Of a stretch of DNA of 64,000 bases, positions 17,917-26,529 are shown in pieces. The DNA comes from Dyadobacter diqingensis. GTDB lineage: Bacteria; Bacteroidota; Bacteroidia; Cytophagales; Spirosomataceae. The notes under the pieces are model-generated. The model was not told the DNA's origin, ran no database searches, and saw nothing but the letters and a program-made list of their open reading frames with translations. The stretch lies in assembly GCF_024220585.1 (NCBI RefSeq), contig NZ_JAMXKF010000005.1:186289-250288 (forward strand). Direction: 5' to 3'. Each line of letters opens with the position of its first letter. The first letter of the stretch is position 1. A program made the translations under genes and the position numbers.

Positions 17917-19113
17917 ATGACAAAAGAAACAGGCAAGCACTTTGATGTGATCGTCATCGGCGGAGGTGCCATCGGGCTGGCCACCGCTTATCATCTCAAC
18001 AAGAGAAGCTGCAAAACACTCGTGCTTGAACAGTTTAAATTCAAAAATCAGCTGGGCAGTTCGGCGGGTGTCTCCCGGCAATATCGCATTCCTTACCCCG
18101 AGGAATACATGGTACAAATGGCGCTGGATGCACAGCCTTTCTGGGATGAATTGCAAAATCAGACGCCCAGAAAATTGCTGGATAAAGTCGGGACGCTCTG
18201 GTTTGGTGATCCGGCTGTCCATTCAACGGAGGGCAATATCGCCGAAGCAGAACAGGCGCTTAAAGCCCTGAATGTCCCTTATACCACACTGACCTCGAAA
18301 GAGATCGAGGCGAAATATCATTTTAAGAACTTACCGGATACCTATACCGGGCTTTTTCAGGCTGATGGTGCCAGTATTGATTTTAAGGCCACGATAGAAA
18401 CTTTATACGAAGCGGCAGAAAAAAGTGCCCACATCACTTTGAAGGAAGAATCTCCTGTCACCGATATCAAACAGGTCGGCAAATTGTTTGAGGTGATGAC
18501 GCCAAGAGGGACGTTTGTAACCGAGAAACTGATCCTTGTTCCGGGGCCGTACATCGACAATGTCATCAACCTGTTAAATTTTAGAATCGAGGCGACTTAC
18601 TGGAATATGTCGTCCGCTTATTTCAAAAAGACTGATCCTTCCATTCAATATCCCACCTGGTTTGTTTTTCAGAACGCCATCGGAGAAAATGGAAACCAGT
18701 TTTATGGTTTTCCGGGAGTGGTCTGGGACCACCCTGAGTATATCCGGGTCGCACCGGATTTTGTGATTGATCCCTTATCTGACCCGGACCAGCGAACGTT
18801 GGTTCCTAATCCGCAGGAGCTTGCCTATACTTCGGAATGGATAAAAAACCATATGACCGGACTGGATCCGGTTCCGCATTTTACTTCCACCTGTCTGATC
18901 GCCCTCAGCAAGATTGCCAACAAAGAGCTGCTGATCGATTTTGCACCGCCTTATGTGCCCAATCACAAAAACATCGTGGTTTATGCGACAGGCTGGGCTG
19001 CGAAGTTTACACCGTTTTTAGGTAAAATATTAACCGATCTGTCGCTCGACGGACATTCGGAATTCGATATTACACCGTTCAAACTGGGCTATAATTTTTT
19101 CAAAGCAATTTAA
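17917..19113 (+). CDS. DAO-family FAD amine/amino-acid oxidase (sarcosine oxidase-like)
   Basis: A 398-residue flavoprotein of the monomeric sarcosine oxidase / N-methyltryptophan oxidase family. FAD motif DVIVIGGGAIGLATAYHL near the start; a GSSAGVSRQYRIPY segment typical of this subfamily; and near the C-terminus TGWAAKFTPFLGKIL. Cys326 in STCLIALS lies where these enzymes attach FAD covalently through a cysteine. Members oxidise secondary or N-methyl amines, or glycated amino acids, with oxygen. The exact substrate is unknown. It starts the second unit of the cluster, 19 bp upstream of an amine oxidase gene, so the two probably act on related compounds. Confidence 0.83.
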   Translation: MTKETGKHFDVIVIGGGAIGLATAYHLNKRSCKTLVLEQFKFKNQLGSSAGVSRQYRIPYPEEYMVQMALDAQPFWDELQNQTPRKLLDKVGTLWFGDPAVHSTEGNIAEAEQALKALNVPYTTLTSKEIEAKYHFKNLPDTYTGLFQADGASIDFKATIETLYEAAEKSAHITLKEESPVTDIKQVGKLFEVMTPRGTFVTEKLILVPGPYIDNVINLLNFRIEATYWNMSSAYFKKTDPSIQYPTWFVFQNAIGENGNQFYGFPGVVWDHPEYIRVAPDFVIDPLSDPDQRTLVPNPQELAYTSEWIKNHMTGLDPVPHFTSTCLIALSKIANKELLIDFAPPYVPNHKNIVVYATGWAAKFTPFLGKILTDLSLDGHSEFDITPFKLGYNFFKAI

Positions 19114-19132
19114 ATCCAACGATAACCACACG

Positions 19133-20893
19133 ATGAATAAGAACACACCACTTAACAGCGGCATGGCGCCCGGATTGAAAATAGAGGTAGCCATCATAGG
19201 CGCAGGGACTTCCGGCCTTTACAGCGCTTACCGGCTGACAGAACATAAAAAATATGCCGCTGATCAGGTTCAGATATTTGACATGAGCGACAGGCTTGGC
19301 GGCAGGCTGGAATCAGTCATTATGCCAGGAATGAACTTTTGGGGCGAACTTGGCGGTATGCGTTACCTGACTTCCCAGGAAATTGTGACCACGCTGATTG
19401 AGGGTTATCCCACCTCGGAAAAAGATCTCAGCAAGCGCACGCCTGTGCTTAAAGACAAAATGACGCCGGTAGATTTTCCCATGGGAAATCCGGCCGAACT
19501 GTTGTTCTACTTACGGAAACAGCATTTCAAACAGGATGCCTGGAATATTGCCCAGCGTTACGGTGAAAAGCTGGAAACCCGGTATTACCTCAATGAAGAC
19601 GATCACGGTTTCAGTTCCGATCAGCTGTTTAACAAAATAATTTATGAGGTATTAATGGCTGACCCCTGGTTTGTCGGAAATTATTCGGATAAAGTTTCGA
19701 AGGGACCTTCGCAGTATGATTTTAGTTTTATGCTCACGAGCCGCGACTGGGACCAGGTAAAACCCAAGCTGACTTATCATTTCAAGGGTTCTCCCTATGA
19801 CGGACGCAAGGTCAACGACCTGGGCTTCTGGAACCTGATCAAAGACCAGGTTTCCCAGGAAGGATATTTGTTTCTGGCCAATGCAGGCGGGTACTATTCC
19901 AACACCATCAACTGGAACGCAGCCGAGGCATTTCCCTATATGGTTGGGGATTTCTCTGAAAACATTACTTACAAAACGATCGAGGAAGGTTACGACAGCA
20001 TCGCTTATGCGTTGGCTAATCAGTACATGGGGCATGAAGGTGCCTGCATTTGGTCGGAAAACAAACTGCTTACTTTCAGCAGGGACCATAAGGAAAAGGG
20101 GCATAAATATGAGCTCACTTTCCTGAACCTGAAAACCAACAAACAGTGGAAAGCTTATACAAATACCATTATCCTGGCGATGCCGCGCAAGTCGCTTGAA
20201 CTTCTTGATCAGGACAATTTCTTCTTTAATGTAAATGAAAACACGGTCCTCGATAAAAATATCCGTTCCGTAATTATGGAGCCTGCTTTCAAGATTCTGA
20301 TGGGTTTCAAACATCCCTGGTGGAAACAACTGGGCCTGGATTCAGGGCATTCGATAACGGATCTTCCGATTCGGCAATGTTATTATTTCGGTACGGACCC
20401 GGTGACGGATAATTCGATGTTGCTCGGCAGTTACGGGGATATGGAAACAGAAACATTCTGGAAGGCGCTTTCGGATGATAAGGTGTTGTTTAAGGTGAAA
20501 GCTGCCAAATCGGCTTCGCTTAATGAGTTGAAGGAGCTGGATCATGTGCAGGCAACGCAGCTGATGGTGGATGAAGTAATGTCGCAGCTCCGTGAAGTCC
20601 ATGGAAAAATGGTTGCCATTCCTGATCCTTACGTCACCTATTTCAGAGACTGGACGGACGACCCCTATGGTGCCGGATACCACGCCTGGAAGGCCGGAAT
20701 TTCAGTAAAAGATGTGATGCCCTACATGCGAAAACCGGATGCTAACGAGCGGATCCATATCTGTGGCGAAGCTTATTCGGACCAGCAGGGTTGGGTAGAG
20801 GGTGCATTCTGTGAGGCGGAAAAAATGTTACAGGAACATTTTGGCATGAAACGTCCCGTTTGGCTAAGCAAGGGTTATTACATGGGTTGGTAG
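19133..20893 (+). CDS. Flavin amine oxidase, L-amino-acid oxidase-like
   Basis: A 586-residue flavin monoamine oxidase family protein. FAD motif VAIIGAGTSGLYSAYRL at about residues 18-34, then DMSDRLGGRLES, a substrate-loop WGELGGMRYL, and the C-terminal ICGEAYSDQQGWVEGAFCEAE motif seen in L-amino-acid oxidases, including the tryptophan oxidases VioA, RebO and StaO. It is longer than VioA (about 420) and RebO (about 470), so the substrate may differ. No signal peptide is seen. An imino-acid product would suit the VioB-type ferritin-like protein in the same cluster. A strong bidirectional terminator follows. Confidence 0.82.
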   Translation: MNKNTPLNSGMAPGLKIEVAIIGAGTSGLYSAYRLTEHKKYAADQVQIFDMSDRLGGRLESVIMPGMNFWGELGGMRYLTSQEIVTTLIEGYPTSEKDLSKRTPVLKDKMTPVDFPMGNPAELLFYLRKQHFKQDAWNIAQRYGEKLETRYYLNEDDHGFSSDQLFNKIIYEVLMADPWFVGNYSDKVSKGPSQYDFSFMLTSRDWDQVKPKLTYHFKGSPYDGRKVNDLGFWNLIKDQVSQEGYLFLANAGGYYSNTINWNAAEAFPYMVGDFSENITYKTIEEGYDSIAYALANQYMGHEGACIWSENKLLTFSRDHKEKGHKYELTFLNLKTNKQWKAYTNTIILAMPRKSLELLDQDNFFFNVNENTVLDKNIRSVIMEPAFKILMGFKHPWWKQLGLDSGHSITDLPIRQCYYFGTDPVTDNSMLLGSYGDMETETFWKALSDDKVLFKVKAAKSASLNELKELDHVQATQLMVDEVMSQLREVHGKMVAIPDPYVTYFRDWTDDPYGAGYHAWKAGISVKDVMPYMRKPDANERIHICGEAYSDQQGWVEGAFCEAEKMLQEHFGMKRPVWLSKGYYMGW

Positions 20894-20913
20894 ACTTGCC
20901 GGAGTTGTTGTGC

Positions 20914-20957
20914 AAAAGAGCAGACCTTGTGGTTTTGTTCACAAGGTCTGCTCTTTT
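20914..20957. terminator. Strong bidirectional terminator
   Basis: A perfect 18-bp inverted repeat (20914-20931 with 20940-20957) with an 8-base loop and A/T tracts on both flanks, between the converging amine oxidase and META-domain genes. Confidence 0.92.
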
Positions 20958-20972
20958 TAGTTGGCCCGCTTA

Positions 20973-22112
20973 TTATTTAAGGTATACCACTTCAAACTTG
21001 GCAAGGGGAATATTACGTGATGAGCTCAGTAGTAAAGTTTCACCTTTTAGCGTGTAACGCGTGGCGGTTTGCAGGACTTTGATCAATTGCTGTTCGTTGA
21101 CCGTATGCTGGCAGGCCATTTCCGTGCTGACAATTTTAGAAAATGAAATGCGGTTGCCGGACTGTAATTCATATTGCCCGTTGAGCACATTGCAGCCACC
21201 GTGCCCGTTAAACCGCCCTCCACGGGCTTTGAGGATAATATGCGGCTCTCGGTTATCATTTTTTTCCAGTGGTTTGCCCCCGATATCAATCAGCTTCCAG
21301 TACTTTTCCGTAATCTCCGGTGATTGCCGCGTCAGAATATATTTATCCGCATTCGATCCTGTGATCGTATTTCCCTGCTGATCGAGCTGCACCAGATGAT
21401 CCTCACCGACACGAAAAATCGTCGTGCTGTTACCGGCTTCTTTCAGGAGAATCGAGTTTCCGTCCTTGCGCCAGGTAAAATTCCCTTTGGATTGGAAGGG
21501 CTTACTTTTTTTGCCGAGGTATTTGCGCTGAATCTGAAACGTACGATTTTTTTCAAGAGAAACGGTTGTTTCGATCCCTTCACAATCTGCACACGGCGTG
21601 ATTCCACGGTAGGTCCCAGGCCAGTCCAGCGACTGAGCGCTGTTGTGCCCGTCTGATTCGTCCTTATTTTTTCTGGCGAAACGCATCACAGCAATATCCT
21701 TACTCAGGAGGTTTAACGTATTACCATCCGGACTGATATTATAGGATGTAACCTGTTTCAGCGTTTTAAAATAAACCTGTTCGCCGTTGCCTTCACAGGC
21801 CATCATGGTCGCAATGGCATCACCAAAAGTGATTTTGCTGCCTTTTACCGTGACTTTTCCCCCGTAACCGTTACAGCTGCTATTGCCGTTGAACTCGGAA
21901 AGAGATGCGTTCAGGATCAGCGTCGGCTTGTTTTTAGGATACAATCCGTCAAAGGCAATCCTCGGCCCGGAAATGTAGTTTAATTCCCAACTCCCCGGAA
22001 GCAAGGTGAGTTTCGATAGCTGCTGTCTGTTCCGCTGCGTTGGTTTCTGGCCTGTCGCACCATGTGAGCAGACGATAAGGAGGTTTAGGACAAAGAGAAG
22101 TAATTTTTTCAT
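20973..22112 (-). CDS. META / NlpE-like / META three-domain envelope protein
   Basis: A 379-residue exported protein with a signal peptide (about 1-21). It carries two META (HslJ-like) domains, about residues 34-145 with NGNSSCNGYGGKV and MMACEG, and about 265-378 with NGHGGCNVLNGQY and EMACQH. Between them, about residues 162-260, lies an NlpE N-terminal-like domain with the characteristic TPCADCEGI motif, linked in other bacteria to copper and envelope stress. Each META domain keeps its Cys pair. A stress-related periplasmic role is inferred. No lipobox Cys is apparent at the signal cleavage site. Confidence 0.85.
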   Translation of the reverse strand: MKKLLLFVLNLLIVCSHGATGQKPTQRNRQQLSKLTLLPGSWELNYISGPRIAFDGLYPKNKPTLILNASLSEFNGNSSCNGYGGKVTVKGSKITFGDAIATMMACEGNGEQVYFKTLKQVTSYNISPDGNTLNLLSKDIAVMRFARKNKDESDGHNSAQSLDWPGTYRGITPCADCEGIETTVSLEKNRTFQIQRKYLGKKSKPFQSKGNFTWRKDGNSILLKEAGNSTTIFRVGEDHLVQLDQQGNTITGSNADKYILTRQSPEITEKYWKLIDIGGKPLEKNDNREPHIILKARGGRFNGHGGCNVLNGQYELQSGNRISFSKIVSTEMACQHTVNEQQLIKVLQTATRYTLKGETLLLSSSRNIPLAKFEVVYLK

Positions 22113-22291
22113 AGTACGTTTCTGGTTGATGATTACCGGTATTTTTCCTGATCGGAATAACTTTGTTTGTTATTGCAATATAAGACGTTACAAACAGAGA
22201 ATTATTCAAAATGCGACGCTTTCTTTTTGGATTGACGGCGTTTTTTATCCACGCTTTCTGTGGTAAATCCCGTGCTCTTCTTTTGCCGGAA

Positions 22292-22321
22292 TTGTTTTTT
22301 GAAATAAAATATATAATTTTG
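22292..22321 (+). promoter_or_regulatory. Promoter of the tetR gene
   Basis: An exact Bacteroidota-type promoter: TTG at 22292-22294, a 19-base spacer, and TAATTTTG (TAnnTTTG) at 22314-22321, about 40 bp ahead of the tetR start codon. The palindromic operator overlaps its -7 element. Confidence 0.7.
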
Positions 22322-22338
22322 TATTGATCATTACAAAA
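22317..22338. promoter_or_regulatory. Candidate TetR operator, site 1
   Basis: A 22-bp near-palindrome with arms TTTTGTA and TACAAAA around a TGATCA core; 10 of 11 base pairs are symmetric. It overlaps the -7 box of the tetR promoter, so binding would block transcription. A sister site lies ahead of the SDR gene. Confidence 0.75.
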
Positions 22339-22361
22339 ATACTTTTAAAACGGATACGGAC

Positions 22362-22943
22362 ATGAGAGGCAGGCCGGCGATTTATGATAACCAGGATGTT
22401 TTGGAGAAAGCGCAAAAGGTGTTTTGGACAAAAGGGTTCACAGCGACTTCACTAGAAGATATTCTGCAAGCCATGGGCATGGGGAGCGGAAGTTTTTATA
22501 ATGCTTTTAAAGGCGGGAAAAAGGAGCTGTTTAAGAAAACGATTCACCAGCGCAGGGAGGCACTGAAACGGTTTGAAGAATCCGTCAACAACAGTGAGAC
22601 ACCGGTTGAGATGATCAAAGACTTTTTCAGGAGTATAGCCAAAGCTGATGTATCGACGCATGCGCAGGGTTGTCTGATCGTCAATACCGTTGTGGAAATG
22701 GCATCCCTTGATGAGGAAATGGAAGAGGCTGCGGTGACTATTTTGAAGGAAGTAGAGGAATTTTACGTCAGGATTATAACCAGGGCTCAGCAAAAGGGCA
22801 CGCTTAAAAACCAAACCGATCCCGTTATTCTGGGACGATACCTGATAACCTTGTGGAGTGGTTTGAACGTGCTCAGACGTATGTATCCGGATGAGGAGGT
22901 ACTGCGAAAACAGATTGAAATGCAGCTCGAAATTATCAGCTAA
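22362..22943 (+). CDS. TetR/AcrR family transcriptional regulator
   Basis: A 193-residue TetR-family protein. The N-terminal helix-turn-helix spans about residues 8-54 (VLEKAQKVFWTKGFTATSLEDIL, then GMGSGSFYNAFKGGK). The C-terminal half is an all-helical ligand domain containing AQGCLIVNTVVEMA, typical of the TetR_C subgroup that includes AcuR/NemR-like regulators of reactive small molecules. Two matching palindromes, one at its own promoter and one ahead of the SDR gene 72 bp downstream, predict autorepression and control of the SDR gene. The inducer is unknown but may be an aldehyde, quinone or similar SDR substrate. Confidence 0.9.
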   Translation: MRGRPAIYDNQDVLEKAQKVFWTKGFTATSLEDILQAMGMGSGSFYNAFKGGKKELFKKTIHQRREALKRFEESVNNSETPVEMIKDFFRSIAKADVSTHAQGCLIVNTVVEMASLDEEMEEAAVTILKEVEEFYVRIITRAQQKGTLKNQTDPVILGRYLITLWSGLNVLRRMYPDEEVLRKQIEMQLEIIS

Positions 22944-22957
22944 ATTTTTTTGAGCAA

Positions 22958-22979
22958 TTTTGTAGTGATCAGCACAAAA
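22958..22979. promoter_or_regulatory. Candidate TetR operator, site 2
   Basis: A 22-bp near-palindrome with arms TTTTGTA and CACAAAA around the same TGATCA core; 18 of 22 bases equal site 1. It begins at the fourth base of a CAATTTTG stretch (22955-22962), the same register that site 1 keeps with its -7 box. No TTG lies at the right distance upstream, so this promoter is weaker or relies on read-through from tetR. Confidence 0.7.
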
Positions 22980-23014
22980 ATAAAACAACTAAAAAATCGA
23001 AAAAAAATAGTCGT

Positions 23015-23809
23015 ATGGACTTACAATTAAAATCAAAAACGGCGTTTGTCAGCGGATCTACACAGGGCATTGGGTTTGCCATTGCCAGGTCGCTTTTGCT
23101 TGAAGGCGCCAGGGTTATCATCAACGGACGAACGCAGCAAAAGATAGATCAGGCTGTTGAAAAGTTAAAGAAAGAAGTGCCGGCAGGAGCGGTGTCAGGT
23201 ATTGCCGCAGATTTTTCCGATGTAAACGAAGTGGATAAATTATTGGCTGCTCTTCCGCAAATTGATATTTTAATCAATAACGTAGGAATATTTGAGCTTC
23301 GCGAATTTGGCGAGATTCAGGATGAGGACTGGACGAAGTTTTTTGAAGTGAATGTGTTAAGCGGCGTCAGATTATCACGCGCTTTGTTGCCGGGTATGCT
23401 GGAAAGAAACCAGGGGCGCATCATTTTTATCAGCAGTGAATCCGCAGTGCATATCCCGGCGAATATGATCCATTACGGAACTACCAAGACCGCAATGTTA
23501 TCCGTGAGCCGGGGTTTGGCCGAGCTGACCCGAAATACCGAGATCACCGTGAACACGATTCTGGGAGGGCCTACGTATTCCGACGGTGCCGCGCTTGCGA
23601 TTGAGCATGTGGCAAAGGCACAGAACCAGCCTGTTGAGGCCGTAAAACAGAATCTGATGCAGGCGATCAACCCTACTTCCTTATTACAGCGGTTCATCGA
23701 GCCTTCCGAGATTGCCAACCTGGCGGTGTATCTTTCCAGTCCTTTGTCGATAGCCACAAACGGCTCTGCGCTGCGGGCCGACGGTGGTGTTCTCAATACG
23801 ATCTTTTAA
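23015..23809 (+). CDS. SDR family NAD(P)-dependent oxidoreductase
   Basis: A 264-residue short-chain dehydrogenase. Nucleotide motif GSTQGIGFAIA (TGxxxGxG variant) near residue 14, the NNVG motif after strand 4, catalytic Ser in FISSES, and YGTTK as the catalytic Tyr-x3-Lys. The C-terminal RADGGV segment is typical. FabG-like enzymes in this family reduce or oxidise carbonyls; the substrate cannot be assigned. It is probably controlled by the TetR regulator immediately upstream. The open frame uses the ATG at 23015. Confidence 0.9.
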   Translation: MDLQLKSKTAFVSGSTQGIGFAIARSLLLEGARVIINGRTQQKIDQAVEKLKKEVPAGAVSGIAADFSDVNEVDKLLAALPQIDILINNVGIFELREFGEIQDEDWTKFFEVNVLSGVRLSRALLPGMLERNQGRIIFISSESAVHIPANMIHYGTTKTAMLSVSRGLAELTRNTEITVNTILGGPTYSDGAALAIEHVAKAQNQPVEAVKQNLMQAINPTSLLQRFIEPSEIANLAVYLSSPLSIATNGSALRADGGVLNTIF

Positions 23810-23844
23810 CCGAGTTTGGCAGATCATTCTGATTTGCTTTTTTT

Positions 23845-23896
23845 TCCTGATTCAGAATCGCTGCTACCCCGTTCTGAATCAGGATTTCTGTTTTTT
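23845..23896 (+). terminator. Rho-independent terminator after the SDR gene
   Basis: A perfect 13-bp stem (23845-23857 with 23872-23884), a 14-base loop and a T-rich tail. The rest of the 312-bp gap between the SDR and acylase genes (23810-24121) holds no recognised gene. Confidence 0.85.
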
Positions 23897-24121
23897 ATAC
23901 GCTGGTAAGGTGTTTTTGTATACTGATAGCAGGAATAAATTTAAACTTTTGAAGAACTTCTTAAACAGAGGTACCCTGTTTTTTATAACAATTGTCTTAT
24001 GGTTATCTTACTATCAGTCGGGGTGTTACGGTGGCGATAGCTAAGGCCGGTCCTGATACAACAAGGTCAGGATAATCAAAATGGTGTGACGCCAGGAATA
24101 TTAAGGCAAATAATAATCTCT

Positions 24122-26308
24122 ATGAAAAAAGTATCAGTTCTTGCTTTACTCGCATTGTCATTCAACCTTTCGGCACAGACATTCTCGCCGAAAGAAATTA
24201 AAACATTGAAAAAGGAGGCCGGCCAGGTGACCATCGTTAAAGACCGGTATGGTGTGCCGCACGTTTACACAAAAACCGATGCGCAGGCTGTCTTCGGGTT
24301 AAGTTATGTCCAATGTGAGGAGTTTTTTGATAAGGTGGAAGCTTCGCTGATCAGCCGGCTTGGGCGACAGGCAGAAGTCGACGGGGAGCCGGCGGTTTAC
24401 AAGGATCTTTGGTCAAAAATGTTCACGGATTCCGTACAGGCGAAAGCGGCGTTTTCAAAATCACCTCCGTGGCTTCAAAAGTTATGTGTCGGTTTCGCTG
24501 GCGGTATCAACTATTATATGATCTCGCATCCTGAGAAAAAGCCAAAACTGATCAAACGTGTCGAGCCATGGATGTGTCTCATGAATGATATACCTGCGGT
24601 GGGTGGCAGCAATGTTGATGAGGAGGATTTTATTGCTCTGTATTCTAAAAAGGCACCAAAATTTACTTCCTATGCACCCATGGAGGAATCGAACCCGTAT
24701 CGTGAACCATCGGGATCCAATGGCTGGGCCATTGCGCCGTCCCGTACGAAAAGTAAAAATGCAATGCTGCTGATCAATCCGCATTCAGAATTTTACGGAC
24801 GTATCGAAATTCAGCTTGTCAGTAAAGAGGGATTAAATTCTTACGGAGCGCCTTTCTTTGGCCAGTTCAGTCTGTTTCAGGGGTTCAATGAAAATCTTGG
24901 CTGGATGCATCCCGTATCTCTTTCTGATGCCAAGGACCTATATGCAGAAACGGTGGAGCAAAAAGATGGGAAGTGTTTTTACAAATATAACGGAACACTC
25001 CGGCCCGTGGACAGCACCGAGATTACCATTCCCTATAAAAAAGGAAATGAAATCCTGACCAAAAAGTTCATGACCTATCACACGCATCATGGCCCGGTAG
25101 TTTCTATTCTGAACAATAAATGGGTGACTTTAAAAACGGTCGACGCAAGCATTGATCTGCTTGCGATGCACTGGGAGAAGATGAAAGCAAGAAATATGGA
25201 ACAGTTTAAGGCGTCCATGAACAGGAGGGCTATGACCGGAAGTAACGTGGTGTATGCAGATGACAAAGGTAATATTGCCTATTGGCATGGCAATTTTGTT
25301 CCTCAAAAGGATCCGTCTTTTGACTGGAAGCGTCCGGTCGATGGCAGCACGGATGCTACGGAATGGAAAGGAACTTACAGTCTGGATGAGATCCCGAATT
25401 ATGTTAACCCGGCCAATGGCTGGTTGCAGAACTGTAATTCCACGGTTCTTTATGCCACAGGGCCCTATGATTCTTTGATGAGCCAGAAACCCAAATACAT
25501 GTTTCCTGACGGACAAACGCCAAGGGCTATGAATGCGGTGCGGGTGCTGGATAAAATTCAGGATGCGACGATGGATGATATTGTGGCCGCTGCACATGAC
25601 ACTTATTTGCCAAATGCTGCCCTATACATTCCGGATCTGATTTCCGCTTACGGTAAAATAACTCCGGGTAACACAGAGTTGGCTGGTCCCGTTGAGGCAT
25701 TGGAAAACTGGGATTTCAGAACGGATACGAGCTCCGTTGCAACGACGCTGGCGGTGATGTGGATCGAGAAAATCATTGAGATGGATTTAGCTAAACTTCA
25801 AAAGCCGTACACAATGGAGGAAAGGTATTCGATCACGAATGGGGCGGCTGTTTCAACTAAAAATCTTGCAGAACACCAATTGACCGATGCTCTGAAATCG
25901 GTTATTACAGAGCTTAACAAAGACTTTGGTACCTGGCAGGTGAGCTGGGGTTCGGTCAATCGTTACCAGCGCAATGCTGCCGGACAAGCGCCAAGTGACA
26001 GCAATAAAAGCTGGGCTTTGCCGGCCACACCGGGTTATCTGGGTTCGCTGAATGCTTATGTCAGTAAAAAGGGTCCTAAAACCAAAAGTCGCTATGGGCT
26101 AACCGGTAATACATTTGTGGCAGTGGTAGAATTTGGAAAGGAACTGAAAGCAAAAACCATTCTGACGGGCGGTTCGAGTGCTGATCCTGCATCGCCGCAT
26201 TTTACCGACCAGGTTGATGGGTATATTAATCATCAGTACAAGGACATATTTTTCTATAAAAAGGACGTCCTTGCGAACGCGGAGAAAACTTATCATCCGG
26301 GCGAGTAG
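24122..26308 (+). CDS. Penicillin acylase family protein (Ntn hydrolase)
   Basis: A 728-residue secreted hydrolase. The ATG at 24122 is chosen because it opens a good signal peptide (MKKVSVLALLALSFNLSAQ); a 12-residue extension from 24086 would bury it. The family is made as a precursor that cuts itself; the new N-terminal nucleophile is expected to be Ser199 in SGSNGWAIAP. Alpha-chain region about 20-198, beta chain after it. Relatives hydrolyse penicillins, acyl-homoserine lactones or other amides. Substrate cannot be predicted. It is followed by a pair of hairpins and then a secreted peptidase gene. Confidence 0.87.
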   Translation: MKKVSVLALLALSFNLSAQTFSPKEIKTLKKEAGQVTIVKDRYGVPHVYTKTDAQAVFGLSYVQCEEFFDKVEASLISRLGRQAEVDGEPAVYKDLWSKMFTDSVQAKAAFSKSPPWLQKLCVGFAGGINYYMISHPEKKPKLIKRVEPWMCLMNDIPAVGGSNVDEEDFIALYSKKAPKFTSYAPMEESNPYREPSGSNGWAIAPSRTKSKNAMLLINPHSEFYGRIEIQLVSKEGLNSYGAPFFGQFSLFQGFNENLGWMHPVSLSDAKDLYAETVEQKDGKCFYKYNGTLRPVDSTEITIPYKKGNEILTKKFMTYHTHHGPVVSILNNKWVTLKTVDASIDLLAMHWEKMKARNMEQFKASMNRRAMTGSNVVYADDKGNIAYWHGNFVPQKDPSFDWKRPVDGSTDATEWKGTYSLDEIPNYVNPANGWLQNCNSTVLYATGPYDSLMSQKPKYMFPDGQTPRAMNAVRVLDKIQDATMDDIVAAAHDTYLPNAALYIPDLISAYGKITPGNTELAGPVEALENWDFRTDTSSVATTLAVMWIEKIIEMDLAKLQKPYTMEERYSITNGAAVSTKNLAEHQLTDALKSVITELNKDFGTWQVSWGSVNRYQRNAAGQAPSDSNKSWALPATPGYLGSLNAYVSKKGPKTKSRYGLTGNTFVAVVEFGKELKAKTILTGGSSADPASPHFTDQVDGYINHQYKDIFFYKKDVLANAEKTYHPGE

Positions 26309-26364
26309 TACAGTCGGGTTGGTTTAGCCGGGTTTTGTGCCTGGTGATTAGTACGTTTTTTTAT

Positions 26365-26436
26365 CCGTCCGACGGCTTTTCCGCCGTCGGACGGAGCGAG
26401 CCTCCCGTCGGATGGCTTTTTCCGCCATCCGACGGG
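26365..26436. repeat. Tandem pair of related hairpins
   Basis: Two strong palindromes in a row. The first has 12-bp arms CCGTCCGACGGC (26365-26376) and its complement (26383-26394). The second has 13-bp arms CCCGTCGGATGGC (26404-26416) and its complement (26424-26436). Their loops are TTTTCC and TTTTTCC, and the arms are similar to each other. They may act as a double terminator or be a REP-like repeat element; T and A runs flank the pair. Confidence 0.75.
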
Positions 26437-26529
26437 TAAAAAACAGTTTCAGCAAAAAACAGCAATTGATGAAGGAAGGTTACTTTTATGTTTAAACCCG
26501 ATATGCGTTATACTTTTTACAAACCTGAC

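Noticed and set aside
13377..20893. A violacein or rebeccamycin gene cluster
   Set aside because: Only an oxidase and a VioB-like ferritin domain are present. The tailoring and core enzymes VioC, VioD and VioE, or RebP and RebC, are absent.
23784..24044. A small gene after the SDR gene
   Set aside because: It overlaps the SDR stop and the terminator hairpin and has no recognisable protein features.
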